Source: Chitinophaga cymbidii
Lineage (GTDB): Bacteria > Bacteroidota > Bacteroidia > Chitinophagales > Chitinophagaceae
Direction of reading: 5' to 3'
DNA length: 64,000 nucleotides
Assembly: GCF_007992715.1 (NCBI RefSeq)
Contig: NZ_BKAU01000005.1
Coordinates: forward strand, 372,001-436,000
In this document: piece by piece, positions 26,289 through 34,908 of the stretch
How positions within the stretch are numbered: the first letter of the stretch is position 1
Layout of the letters: every line of letters starts with the position of its first letter
Made by a program: the position numbers and the translations under genes
The notes under the pieces: generated by a model
The model's database searches: none
The model's input: the letters and a program-made list of their open reading frames with translations, nothing else
Told to the model about the DNA's origin: nothing

Positions 26289-28522
26289 GAATCAACGCAT
26301 TGCTGACGCTTCTCTTGCTTTCCGGAACTTTGCAGGCCCAAACCATCAAAGGAAAACTTTTCGGCGAAACCGGTGATGAAAGAGAAATCCTTCCCGGCGG
26401 AACCGTACAGTGGATCGCCGGTGGGCCCGTTGCGATCGTCAACGAAAACGGCGTCTTTGAGCTGCAGGCCGATGGCGTGACCGAAAAGCGGATCGTGGCT
26501 TCTTTTTCCGGTTACCGGAGCGACACCATCGCCTGGGACGGTCGCACCTACCTGAGCATCACGCTCAAACGAACGGCGACCGACCTCACGGGTGTGACTG
26601 TTACAGATCGCCGTGGCGCTTTCATTTCCGGCACTTCCGTCAATAAGCTGGAAGTTATCAACCAGCGGGAACTGAGCAAGGCAGCCTGCTGTGACCTGGC
26701 CGGCTGCTTCGGCACCACGGCTTCTGTGCAACCACAGACCACCAACATCGTGACTAATTCCCAGGAACTGCGCATCCTGGGCCTCTCAGGTGTTTACAAC
26801 CAGGTGCTGGTAGACGGGCTCCCGATGGTACAGGGGCTGACCTACACTTATGGCATCAGCACTTTCCCCGGCACGATCGTAGAAAACATATACGTTTCCA
26901 AAGGAACAACCTCTGTGCTGCAGGGCTACGAAAGCATTAGCGGCCAGATCAATCTTGATACCCGGCATCCTGACAAAGCCGATCGCCTGCACCTGAACGC
27001 TTATATCAACAGCTTCGGCGAAAAGCACCTGAATGCCAGCGGCGCCACGGTAGTAGGGAGGAATAAAAAATGGCATACGTTGCTGGCGCTACATTCCGTA
27101 CAGCCTTCGGCCCGGATTGACGGGAACGCAGACGGTTTCCTCGATCTACCTTTGCTCACCAGATACATGGCCTATAACAAATGGAAATATGGCAGCGATA
27201 CAGAAAACGGGCTCAGCGCGCAGTTCGGTCTGCGTTTCGTAAACGAGAAGCGCATCGGCGGGCAGAAAATCTATCGGGGAAACGGTGACAAGGGCAGCGG
27301 ACAGGTGTATGGCCAGTTCGTCAACTTCAACCAACCCGAAGCCTATGCCAAACTGAACTACCGTTTTTCAGACCGGCATGTTCTGGCGCTGGCGGCTTCC
27401 GGCTCCGCCCATGATCAGGACGCCTGGTTTGGCACGCTTGCCTACACCGGAAGGCAGCAGACAGCCTACATCAACCTTCAGCACGAAATGAAATGGGGGC
27501 AACACCTCCTGAAATACGGTATAAGTTACCGCTACCAGGAACTGACGGAGGACATCCGGTTTGTGGTTGCAGACCCCACGAAGACATACGCCGGCAAATA
27601 CCTCACCCGGTTACGTGTGCCGGGCGTTTTCGCGGAGAATACTTTCCATTGGGCGGACGATAAAGTGGTGCTGATCGCCGGCGCGCGTATGGACCGTCAT
27701 CAGGAAGAGGGCTGGTACTTTACACCGCGCACGATGCTGAAATATGCCCTCAACGCCAATCACACCTTCCGCGCATCCGCCGGGACGGGCTGGCGGCAGG
27801 TAAACCTTTTCAGTGAACAGCCGGTAATCCTGACCAGCTCAAGGAATATCGTGTTCACCGAGGCGCTGCGGTCGGAGGAAGCGATGAACTGGGGCGTAAG
27901 CCACACCTGGCGCTTCGAAGCCGGTTCCACCAAGGGTACCCTTAGCGCGGATTTTTACCAGACGCGGTTCCAAAACCAGTTCTTTCCGGACTATGACCTG
28001 GATCCGTCGAAGATCGTTATCCGCAATTTCGATGGCGTGTCGCGTTCCAACGGCGTGCAGGTGGATGCGCTGTTTGTTTTCGTGCAGCAACTGGAAGTGA
28101 GGGCCGCATACAACTACCTCGACGTGTACCGGAAAGAAAATGGGACGAAGGTGGTGTTACCCTTCAATCCGCGCAACAGGCTAATGTCTGCCGTATCTTA
28201 TCGCACGCGCAACAACAAATGGCAGGCCGATGTAAATGCACATTGGTTCGACCAGATGCGGCTGCCGGATACACAAGGCAATCCCGAGCCCTACCGGCGC
28301 CCGTCCAGCTCCAGCCCATACACCACGGTGAACGTGCAGGGAACCTTCCGGTTAAGCACGCTTGAATTTTATGCAGGTTGCGAAAACATTGCCAACTACC
28401 GCCAACCGGATCCCATTATAAGCGCGGACAACCCATTCGGGCCGCACTTTGATCTGTCTTCCGTTTGGGGGCCGACGAGAGGGAGGGAATTTTACTTTGG
28501 CGTTCGGTATACGATCAAGTAA
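26285..28522 (+). CDS. TonB-dependent outer-membrane receptor, metal-associated
   Basis: 745 residues. The signal peptide ends LQAQ. A short carboxypeptidase-D-like domain precedes the plug, which contains a Cys-rich element KAACCDLAGCFGTTASVQ and the conserved LRILGLSGVYNQVLVDGLPM and GISTFPGTIVENIYVSKG segments; a 22-strand barrel follows, ending in YFGVRYTIK. TonB/ExbBD-energised import of a metal complex is the family role. The plug cysteines and the coupled HMA-like gene suggest copper or a similar soft metal. A terminator follows at 28541. Confidence 0.9.
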   Translation: MRINALLTLLLLSGTLQAQTIKGKLFGETGDEREILPGGTVQWIAGGPVAIVNENGVFELQADGVTEKRIVASFSGYRSDTIAWDGRTYLSITLKRTATDLTGVTVTDRRGAFISGTSVNKLEVINQRELSKAACCDLAGCFGTTASVQPQTTNIVTNSQELRILGLSGVYNQVLVDGLPMVQGLTYTYGISTFPGTIVENIYVSKGTTSVLQGYESISGQINLDTRHPDKADRLHLNAYINSFGEKHLNASGATVVGRNKKWHTLLALHSVQPSARIDGNADGFLDLPLLTRYMAYNKWKYGSDTENGLSAQFGLRFVNEKRIGGQKIYRGNGDKGSGQVYGQFVNFNQPEAYAKLNYRFSDRHVLALAASGSAHDQDAWFGTLAYTGRQQTAYINLQHEMKWGQHLLKYGISYRYQELTEDIRFVVADPTKTYAGKYLTRLRVPGVFAENTFHWADDKVVLIAGARMDRHQEEGWYFTPRTMLKYALNANHTFRASAGTGWRQVNLFSEQPVILTSSRNIVFTEALRSEEAMNWGVSHTWRFEAGSTKGTLSADFYQTRFQNQFFPDYDLDPSKIVIRNFDGVSRSNGVQVDALFVFVQQLEVRAAYNYLDVYRKENGTKVVLPFNPRNRLMSAVSYRTRNNKWQADVNAHWFDQMRLPDTQGNPEPYRRPSSSSPYTTVNVQGTFRLSTLEFYAGCENIANYRQPDPIISADNPFGPHFDLSSVWGPTRGREFYFGVRYTIK

Positions 28523-28540
28523 GCGTTATTATCTTATAAG

Positions 28541-28576
28541 CCTATCCCTTGCTTGTTTGCGGGGATAGGTTTTTTG
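28541..28576 (+). terminator. Intrinsic terminator after the TonB receptor gene
   Basis: Stem CCTATCCC (28541-28548) pairs with GGGATAGG (28562-28569), followed by six Ts (28570-28575). It lies 18 bases after the receptor stop and ends the 25477-28522 operon. Confidence 0.85.
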
Positions 28577-28620
28577 TGTATAGTGTATCCGGACTGCTGA
28601 ATGTACCCCTCAAACTATCA

Positions 28621-28809
28621 TCAACAAGACTTATTCAGTTGTACTGGAGGGCACTTAACCGTGCCATAACTACAAAATACGCAACAATCCCCGTGATTGG
28701 GCTTTAGTACCGTTTTGCAATTTGTGCAGGAATAGAAATATTGACTGGAATGGCTGGTCAACTCATAATTCACCCCGCTGGGCGTTGTGTTCAGCCCAAC
28801 TTCGTGGGG
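28621..28809 (-). pseudogene. GDCCVxC-domain protein, truncated or remnant
   Basis: The minus-strand frame ending at the TGA at 28621-28623 reads QYFYSCTNCKTVLKP, GDCCVFCSYGTVKCPPVQ and then LNKSC-stop. This is the whole C-terminal core of the small GDCCVxC (seleno)protein family linked to mercury and other metal loci. The usual N-terminal Cys-x-x-Cys-Gly and Met-Pro segment is absent; the frame runs back only to about 28809, where it meets a stop. A GTG at 28773 would give 50 residues. It is either a short divergent gene or a decayed copy; I favour decay. Confidence 0.6.
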
Positions 28810-28880
28810 TTAACCAGGTGAGGATTACCCGACAGCACGAGGTTTACGCATAATGACCAACCAGAGATTGTGAATAGTTA

Positions 28881-31289
28881 CTAAAACTTCCACGCATATC
28901 CTGCGCGAATTATCTGCGTTTCGTAGTAATCAGTACTGATGTAGCTGAAATTCTTGCCGTTCACCTTCCTTTTGATGCGCAGGGTGCCGGCCAGGTCGGT
29001 GGCATTCAGTGTCAGTTCGCTGCGGCCGCCGGCGAAGGTCTTTTTCACGCCCGCATCGATGTAAAAACGGCCATAAATTTTCCCTTGCGGGATAATGTCA
29101 GGTGCTACGTACACTGCCGTTACCTGCAGGTCCGTCTTTTTCGCCAGCCGGAAGTTGCCGTTCAGCTTTAGGTTTCCGGAGATCATTTCTTCTCTGTCTG
29201 CTGAAAAGACATTTTCTACCGGATATTCGTTTACCACTGAAAATGCTCTGATGACATTCTTGTACCCGGTGGCATACAGGCTCAACTGTGTCTTGCCAAA
29301 CTGACGGGATAGGTTTGCTTCCAAACCCGAATTGAAGCTGCGGCCGGCATTCTGGAAAATATTATAAATAAGGGTGCTGCCTGGGATAGTACTTGCTATG
29401 CGGATAATGGTGGCATCGATGGATTTGTGGTAAGCAGCGGCATACAGCGTTGTTGATGTCCAGCTTTTCGTATACCCCAACTCGAAATTATCGGTAAACT
29501 GGGGCCGCAGACCGGGATTGCCGACCTTAATAATCTCTGCGTCATCGTACTTCGGGAAAATGCGAATGTCTACTTCGTTGGGCCGGTCTACCCGGCGGTT
29601 ATAGAAAAGGGAGAAGCGGGAATCATTGGCCGGTTTGAATGCGACCCGAATTGTCGGGAATGGCTGGGTGTATTTGTAGCCGTCGCTGCGGTAGGTCCGG
29701 TGGTTGGGATTTACGTCATATTCGATGCGAACGGCTTCCACACGCAAACCAGCCTCCAGCTCCCATTTCTCCCGTTCCAGGATGTAATTACCATAAATGG
29801 CCGGAATCGTTTCGGAGTAGTTGGCCCAGCCACCGGCCGCGGTATCCAACGGGGAGTTTAATCCGGGGATGAAGCGCATGTTGGTAGGGATATATCGGCG
29901 CCTGAACTTGATACCGCCTTCGGCGCGGCCGAACCTGAGCGGATGTGTGTAGTCTATGCTGATATCAGCCACATGCTCGTCCGATAAGAGTTTGAACGAA
30001 TCTACGCCTGTAAAGGTTGGATTGATATTAGTGAAAAAGTATTGCTCATCTTCGCGATGGAAGGTGTAATTCGCTGTTGCCTCGAGCTTACGGCCTGGCT
30101 GTGGGAACAAACGCTGCCAGTTTAGCGATGCGGTGGCTGTTGTCTTGATCTCATCTTCAAGAAACTGCCAGAGCCGGTGCCGGTCTTTTAGCTGATTATC
30201 GAAGAAAGGCTGGTCGCCATCGTCCAGGATCTTTTCCCGGCTGTAAAGGCCGGAAAGCGTAACGGTATTCTGTTCATCCAAAAACCAATCGGCGCCTGCC
30301 TTCATGGTGGTGACATTCGTGCGGCGGTTGCGCTTCAGCTGCTGGCGGATGGTATCGCCGTTGCTGTAATACCGGTCTGTAAATTCGTTTTTGTTAAGCG
30401 TATGGGTATAGAGGTTGTCGCCTTGGAAAAAGAGATTGACGCGTTTCTTCCGGTAGTTGAGGGAAACAGAAGGATTAATCTTTGGGGTGGTGCGGTATTG
30501 CGGCCGGATATCCGGAAAATTCTCTTTCCTTTCCCATAAAGCGCCAAGACCACCCGCCAGCCCAATCTTTCCGTTCCATCCATCCTTCTTTTCCTTTTTA
30601 AAAACGATATTGATGATTCCCGCGTTCCCGTTAGCGTCGTAACGTGCGGATGGGTTGTTGATGATCTCGATCTTTTCTATAGCTGATACGCTGATGTTCT
30701 CCAGGCTGGATTGTCCTCCATAGCCGGTAAGGGCTGTTTGCTGGCCGTCGATCAGTACCATAACCTTTTCATTGCCGCGCAACTGCACTTTGCCCTCCTG
30801 CGAAACGGTCACGCCGGGCAAATTCGCCATGACCTCCAGCACGGAGCCACCGGCGCGGGCAACGTTGTTTGCCATGGAGAAGATTTGTTTGTCCATCTTA
30901 GCGTTTATTCCATCCTGCTGCTTACCTGTGACAGTAACCTCATGTAGTTGGCCCGCGGTTTCAGACAGGAAAATCTGGCCGAGGTCGAGAAAATTACTAA
31001 GGCGGCCGGCTACCATGTTTTCCCATTTCGTTGCGTAACCGAGAAATGTAAGCTTCAGGTGGAAATTACCCTGTTGCGGTGCAGAAAGGGTAAACCGCCC
31101 ATCTCCCCCGGTAACCGTACCCGCCACCAGGCTGCTGTCTGCGGCTCGGTGTAGTGTTACGGTAACGAACTGCAGCGGTGTTTTACGGGAGGCGTCGCGT
31201 ATTTGTCCCGAAACGACGACCGAGCTGGATTGGGCGCATAGGACCAGCGGGGCGATCAAAAGAAGGATAGCAATAAAAATTCTCCGCAT
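28881..31289 (-). CDS. TonB-dependent receptor, outer-membrane beta-barrel family (OMP_b-brl_3 type)
   Basis: 802 residues from the ATG at 31289 (MRRIFIAILLLIAPLVLCAQ), which starts a clean signal peptide; a longer start upstream lacks one. The order is a CarboxypepD_reg-like domain (VVVSGQIRDASRKTPLQFVT), a plug (ILDGQQ-type element VMVLIDGQQTALTGYGG), and a long barrel ending IIRAGYAWKF. Members with the GNAGIINIVFKKEKKDGWNG plug motif occur widely in Bacteroidota with unknown ligands. It is downstream of the PAP2 gene and cassette B two-component system on the same strand, which probably controls it. Confidence 0.87.
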   Translation of the reverse strand: MRRIFIAILLLIAPLVLCAQSSSVVVSGQIRDASRKTPLQFVTVTLHRAADSSLVAGTVTGGDGRFTLSAPQQGNFHLKLTFLGYATKWENMVAGRLSNFLDLGQIFLSETAGQLHEVTVTGKQQDGINAKMDKQIFSMANNVARAGGSVLEVMANLPGVTVSQEGKVQLRGNEKVMVLIDGQQTALTGYGGQSSLENISVSAIEKIEIINNPSARYDANGNAGIINIVFKKEKKDGWNGKIGLAGGLGALWERKENFPDIRPQYRTTPKINPSVSLNYRKKRVNLFFQGDNLYTHTLNKNEFTDRYYSNGDTIRQQLKRNRRTNVTTMKAGADWFLDEQNTVTLSGLYSREKILDDGDQPFFDNQLKDRHRLWQFLEDEIKTTATASLNWQRLFPQPGRKLEATANYTFHREDEQYFFTNINPTFTGVDSFKLLSDEHVADISIDYTHPLRFGRAEGGIKFRRRYIPTNMRFIPGLNSPLDTAAGGWANYSETIPAIYGNYILEREKWELEAGLRVEAVRIEYDVNPNHRTYRSDGYKYTQPFPTIRVAFKPANDSRFSLFYNRRVDRPNEVDIRIFPKYDDAEIIKVGNPGLRPQFTDNFELGYTKSWTSTTLYAAAYHKSIDATIIRIASTIPGSTLIYNIFQNAGRSFNSGLEANLSRQFGKTQLSLYATGYKNVIRAFSVVNEYPVENVFSADREEMISGNLKLNGNFRLAKKTDLQVTAVYVAPDIIPQGKIYGRFYIDAGVKKTFAGGRSELTLNATDLAGTLRIKRKVNGKNFSYISTDYYETQIIRAGYAWKF

Positions 31290-31353
31290 TTCTTTTTCCC
31301 GTAAAGCTCGTACCTGATTTAGAAGAAAATTAGCATGTGGAAACATCGCGCTA

Positions 31354-32061
31354 TCAAAATGGCTCAACGCGCGGCTTTTTCTTTCGCCATTTGTATTGGT
31401 GTGTCCAGTAGGCCATTTTCATGGAAAGGATGCCGATGCCGGCGCCAAGCAACACATCACTTATGTAGTGGCGGTTGTTGGCGATGCGCAGAGCGCCCAC
31501 GGTCGATGCCATACTATAAGCGGCGTAAGGCATCCAGCGAAACCGGTGTTTGTATTCTTCCGAAAGAAAGGCGGCGGCGGCGAATGCCTGGGCTGTATGG
31601 CCGGAAGGAAACGAGTTGTAAGTAGAGCCATCGGGTCGCAGCTGGTGGGTCGTGGATTTCAAAAGGGCGACTGTCGAAATCATCATTGCTTCTCCTTTGA
31701 TGAGAATGGCCGTCCGGTTCCGTATGTCCGTCCGTGAAGGGATACCGGCAGCGTCGAGTGTGTAGGCGATGGCGATCGGTGCGAATTGGAGGTAATTGTC
31801 GATACCTGTATGGAAACTTGGGATATGTTCGTTCCGCTCTTCCGCCAGCTCCTTTTTCAGCCCTTCCTCACCGTTTCCGTTTGCGAGAAATCCCGCCAGC
31901 ATCAATGTCGCCGAAGCATACACTGTTCGCCGGATATTCAGCGGACGCAGGTGATACATGCTGTCGATAGAAAATTTCGCCTGTGGAATTTCCTGTCCAA
32001 AGGCCGGACACGACAGTAATAGGGCGGCTGCCAGCAGCCGTCTGATCAGGATGTTGAGCAT
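31354..32061 (-). CDS. PAP2-superfamily membrane phosphatase (cassette B)
   Basis: 235 residues with signal peptide (cleavage near AFGQ). PAP2 motifs are intact: Lys135 and Arg142-Pro (KSTTHQLRP), PSGH at 152-155, Arg192/His198/Asp202. It is a close paralogue of the protein at 14445-15140, sharing long blocks such as LAGFLANGNGEEGLKKEL-like and FPSGHTAQAFAAA. It removes a lipid-linked phosphate in the periplasm; lipid A, undecaprenyl-PP and phospholipid substrates are all possible. It lies 11 bases after the kinase stop at 32073. Confidence 0.88.
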   Translation of the reverse strand: MLNILIRRLLAAALLLSCPAFGQEIPQAKFSIDSMYHLRPLNIRRTVYASATLMLAGFLANGNGEEGLKKELAEERNEHIPSFHTGIDNYLQFAPIAIAYTLDAAGIPSRTDIRNRTAILIKGEAMMISTVALLKSTTHQLRPDGSTYNSFPSGHTAQAFAAAAFLSEEYKHRFRWMPYAAYSMASTVGALRIANNRHYISDVLLGAGIGILSMKMAYWTHQYKWRKKKPRVEPF

Positions 32062-32072
32062 ATGTAGTTAAA

Positions 32073-33371
32073 TTATTCCTTCGTGTTGCCAGTAAATCTT
32101 ACCGAAAAGTGGTGCCACCCCTCCGCGAAACGATAACCCGCCGACCAACCATACAGTTGACAAATTTCCTTAACGATAGCGAGGCCGAGGCCGGTGCCAG
32201 TGGTATGGACGGCTGCGGAAGAAAAACGGTTGAACAACTTGTCCTCCGGCAAAGACGTTGCACCTGTATTGGTGATATTCAGCGTATAGCCTTCCAGCCA
32301 GATAAGCACGTTGCCTCTGGTTGAGGTATGCCGGATTGCGTTCATAAGCAAATTGGTCAGTAGAATCTCCGCGAGTGCACGATTCCCAACGACCTCACAG
32401 GGCTGCGATGCAGTTATGTCGAAGCGCAATTCCTTTTCCTCTATGAAATCTTCCATGTCTGCCTTGAGCTCCCGGAGTAACTGCGCCATGTCCATCGGTT
32501 CCTGATCAGTAAACTGTCTATTGTCTATTTTGGCCAGAAGCACAAGGTTGCGATTGATACGGGACACGCGCGAAAGGGATTTGCTGGCGTTTTCAATGAT
32601 GCCCGATTGTTCTTCCGTGAGTTCTTGCGTCTGAAGAATGAGGTCCAACTTCGATTGTACGATAGCGAGCGGTGTTTGCAGCTCGTGCGACGCGTTTTCC
32701 GTGAATTCTTTCTGTTCAAGATAAGCCGTAAGATTGCCGTCGATTAGCTTACGGATGCCCCTATGCAGGGCCTCAAACTCGACAATATTTGTCACCGGCA
32801 GCGGGATATGCTCCTGGCTCTTCAGGTCATAAGCCTCCAGCCTATCGATTGTTTTATGGAACGGCGCCCACAGCTTCCGGGAAAGCCTTTTATTCAGCAG
32901 GAGGAATCCGCCGAGCAGAACGAGAAAAAAAATGGCCGTGACAGCCGTGATGGCTCCTATCGTTTCGTAAGATTCTTCTATGTTCGTTTCAATGGTCATC
33001 CGATATGGCTGACCGGCTACCGTGAAGTATGTGACCAACCCGTGAAACCTGTCAAGCTCCACATGCCCGGTAAAGCTGTTGTGCTTATAGACTGTATAAA
33101 CGCTATCCTTATTTACAGCTGGCACAGGTATGATGGATGCGTCCGGCTGAATCTGATTCCAGGCGCGGATGCTGTTATTCAGCGATCCGGTATCGCCGGT
33201 GAGCAGTTCGAAATTTCGCTTAGCCCGCAATGCTACAATCATATTATGTTCGTGTAACTCCGTTCGCCAGATTAAATCCACGATAAAGAAATACACCGGC
33301 ACGCTGCCAAGGAACACCACCAGGGCGTAGAGCAGAAAAACCTTCAGATTCCTGTCAAGCAGCTTTTTCAT
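32073..33371 (-). CDS. Membrane sensor histidine kinase (cassette B)
   Basis: 432 residues from the ATG overlapping the regulator stop (ATGA, 33371-33368). Two transmembrane helices (about residues 10-33 and 137-159) enclose a periplasmic sensor. HisKA has His229 in NASHELQTPLAIVQ; the ATP-binding domain shows NLLMNAIRHT and GTGLGLAIVKEIC. It is paralogous to the kinase at 7335-8600 throughout, with the sensor domains most diverged, so the two systems may answer related but different cues. Confidence 0.92.
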   Translation of the reverse strand: MKKLLDRNLKVFLLYALVVFLGSVPVYFFIVDLIWRTELHEHNMIVALRAKRNFELLTGDTGSLNNSIRAWNQIQPDASIIPVPAVNKDSVYTVYKHNSFTGHVELDRFHGLVTYFTVAGQPYRMTIETNIEESYETIGAITAVTAIFFLVLLGGFLLLNKRLSRKLWAPFHKTIDRLEAYDLKSQEHIPLPVTNIVEFEALHRGIRKLIDGNLTAYLEQKEFTENASHELQTPLAIVQSKLDLILQTQELTEEQSGIIENASKSLSRVSRINRNLVLLAKIDNRQFTDQEPMDMAQLLRELKADMEDFIEEKELRFDITASQPCEVVGNRALAEILLTNLLMNAIRHTSTRGNVLIWLEGYTLNITNTGATSLPEDKLFNRFSSAAVHTTGTGLGLAIVKEICQLYGWSAGYRFAEGWHHFSVRFTGNTKE

Positions 33372-34036
33372 ATTTCCCATTTATAGCCGGTGCCGTAGAT
33401 GTTTTTCAGGTAGTTTCCATATCCGGCTTCGCTAAGTTTCCGCTTAAGATTTTTGATATGCGCATAGACGAAAGCATGGCTATCAAACATATCGGCCATA
33501 TCCCCGGAGAGATGTTCAGCCAACGCACTTTTCGAGATCACCTTGTTCCTGTTGCCGACGAAATATAGCAGCAAATCCAGCTCTTTTTTGGTCAAAGCGA
33601 CTTCCTTTTCATTTACAAACACCTTTTTAGAGAGCAGGTCGATGCGGACTTCATTCTGGTCTACGACGTTGGTGCTGGAGAACTGTTTCCGCCGAATGAC
33701 AGAGTAGATCCTTGCCGCCAACTCAGGGAGATGGAAGGGCTTGGCGATGTAATCGTCGGCGCCGGTAGTGAGGCCGGTTACCTTATCGGTTAGGGCATTC
33801 CGCGCCGAAATGATGATGATACCGTCGTCGCGCTTTTCCTGCTTCAGGATGTCAAGCAACCGGAGGCCGTCGCCACCAGGAAGCGTCAGATCGAGCAGGA
33901 TGCAGTCATAGGTGTACATTCCGATCTTCTCCAATGCTTCGGAGAAAGTCGTAGCCATTTCACAGGTATATTCCGTGAGGTATCCGGCTATGTCTGCCCC
34001 CAGTTCTGGTTCATCTTCTACCACCAAAATTTTCAT
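33368..34036 (-). CDS. OmpR/PhoB-family response regulator (cassette B)
   Basis: 222 residues starting MKILVVEDEPELG at the ATG at 34036; a longer in-frame start at 34084 lies upstream of a candidate -7 box and is unlikely. Receiver Asp49 (CILLDLTLP), Lys99 (DDYIAKPF), and a C-terminal winged helix ending YGTGYKWEI. It shares near-identical stretches with the regulator at 6664-7338 (IYSVIRRKQF, SALAEHLSGDMADM), so cross-talk at DNA sites is possible. Confidence 0.93.
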   Translation of the reverse strand: MKILVVEDEPELGADIAGYLTEYTCEMATTFSEALEKIGMYTYDCILLDLTLPGGDGLRLLDILKQEKRDDGIIIISARNALTDKVTGLTTGADDYIAKPFHLPELAARIYSVIRRKQFSSTNVVDQNEVRIDLLSKKVFVNEKEVALTKKELDLLLYFVGNRNKVISKSALAEHLSGDMADMFDSHAFVYAHIKNLKRKLSEAGYGNYLKNIYGTGYKWEI

Positions 34037-34041
34037 ATTTA

Positions 34042-34049
34042 CAAAGGTA
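34042..34049 (-). promoter_or_regulatory. Possible -7 element for the cassette B operon
   Basis: On the minus strand 34049-34042 reads TACCTTTG, matching TAnnTTTG, only five bases before the regulator ATG at 34036. No matching TTG is present at the -33 spacing. If used, the mRNA would be nearly leaderless. The 68-base gap to 34105 is a divergent promoter region. Confidence 0.35.
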
Positions 34050-34104
34050 TGAAGCGATTTAGAATAAAATTGGCATGCAGGCACATGTAGTATAATATTT
34101 TAAT

Positions 34105-34536
34105 ATGCGACAATGGGGTAATCCACAATTCGTCAATGAACATCTTTCCATTTTATTCTTTTTCATAAAGAAAAAAGCGAGCAAAGACGGCCAGGCGCCA
34201 AAAGCCATCATATTATTCTTCTGCCTTTCCAGCTACATAACCGAGCTGGCCGCTCTGGCAGCTTACTGTTTGCCGGTCAGTGAAAAAGTTTCGCCATATG
34301 CGGCCAAAAGACGATGCAGCAGTGCGTGCGGAAAGCCCGAGCAGGAAGAAAAGGATAAAACGGAAAGCCAGCGGGATTGTTACTTAAACTGTCCGCTTTG
34401 TTATGTCATGACGCTGACCAGCGTTGCGCTTCCCGGCAAAGTATCAACCCTTGCCAAAAGAGAATACACACTGTATTCATCTTCCTACATTTTCATCTTC
34501 TGCTCTACCACCTGGAAGCCTCCGAATGTGTGCTGA
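34105..34536 (+). CDS. Small Cys-containing protein with C-terminal TWKPP motif
   Basis: 143 residues. The N-terminal ~33 residues are basic, followed by a hydrophobic segment (AIILFFCLSSYITELAALAA) that could be an internal signal or membrane anchor, then a charged stretch, CYLNCPLCYVMTL, and a C-terminus IFCSTTWKPPNVC. The ending resembles the other small exported proteins here (FWQPP, FQPP). The true start may be later than the ATG at 34105, because the signal-like segment begins about 30 residues in. It is divergent from the cassette B regulator and 53 bases before another Cys-rich gene. Unknown function. Confidence 0.55.
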   Translation: MRQWGNPQFVNEHLSILFFFIKKKASKDGQAPKAIILFFCLSSYITELAALAAYCLPVSEKVSPYAAKRRCSSACGKPEQEEKDKTESQRDCYLNCPLCYVMTLTSVALPGKVSTLAKREYTLYSSSYIFIFCSTTWKPPNVC

Positions 34537-34589
34537 CACATATTAACCATTCTTTCGAAACCAATTTTACTTTCATTTAAACAAAATAT

Positions 34590-34778
34590 ATGAAACAGGC
34601 ATTTTTATTGGCTTCAGCGCTCGTGCTGCTGGGTGGCTCCGTAGTATTCGCAAACGGCGAAACAAAGGATAAAAGCAAAGGCAAGAAACCCGCAAGTACG
34701 GAAAACACATGTACCAAACCTTGCCCGAAACCTTGTCCGCCGGTAAAGTGTGATAAGAGCAAATGTGGTAAAGAATAA
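34590..34778 (+). CDS. Tiny Cys/Lys/Pro-rich exported protein
   Basis: 62 residues: a signal peptide (MKQAFLLASALVLLGGSVVFA) and a 40-residue mature part with regularly spaced cysteines in NTCTKPCPKPCPPVKCDKSK and a final KCGKE. The metallothionein-like spacing suggests periplasmic metal binding. It sits between two metal-linked genes and is followed by a strong terminator at 34804. No named family recognised. Confidence 0.7.
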   Translation: MKQAFLLASALVLLGGSVVFANGETKDKSKGKKPASTENTCTKPCPKPCPPVKCDKSKCGKE

Positions 34779-34803
34779 ACCATAACGGTTTTTTATAGGA
34801 AAA

Positions 34804-34826
34804 GCCCCCGGTTGTACCGGGGGCTC
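34804..34826. terminator. Bidirectional intrinsic terminator
   Basis: A perfect 10-bp stem (34804-34813 with 34817-34826, arm AGCCCCCGGT) with a 3-base loop. Ts follow in the minus direction (34803-34801 and beyond) and a weaker pyrimidine run follows in the plus direction. It lies between the convergent Cys-rich gene (34590) and the TolC gene (34909). Confidence 0.85.
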
Positions 34827-34908
34827 CTTCATTCTACCCATTTACTGGCATCGTAGATATTGGACAATATTTAGAAAAAGGGGAAACAATTGCTTTCCCT
34901 TCCCGTAA

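Noticed and set aside
26243..26731. Minus-strand open frame opposite the TonB receptor start
   Set aside because: Antisense to the HMA-like/TonB overlap, no motifs or signals.
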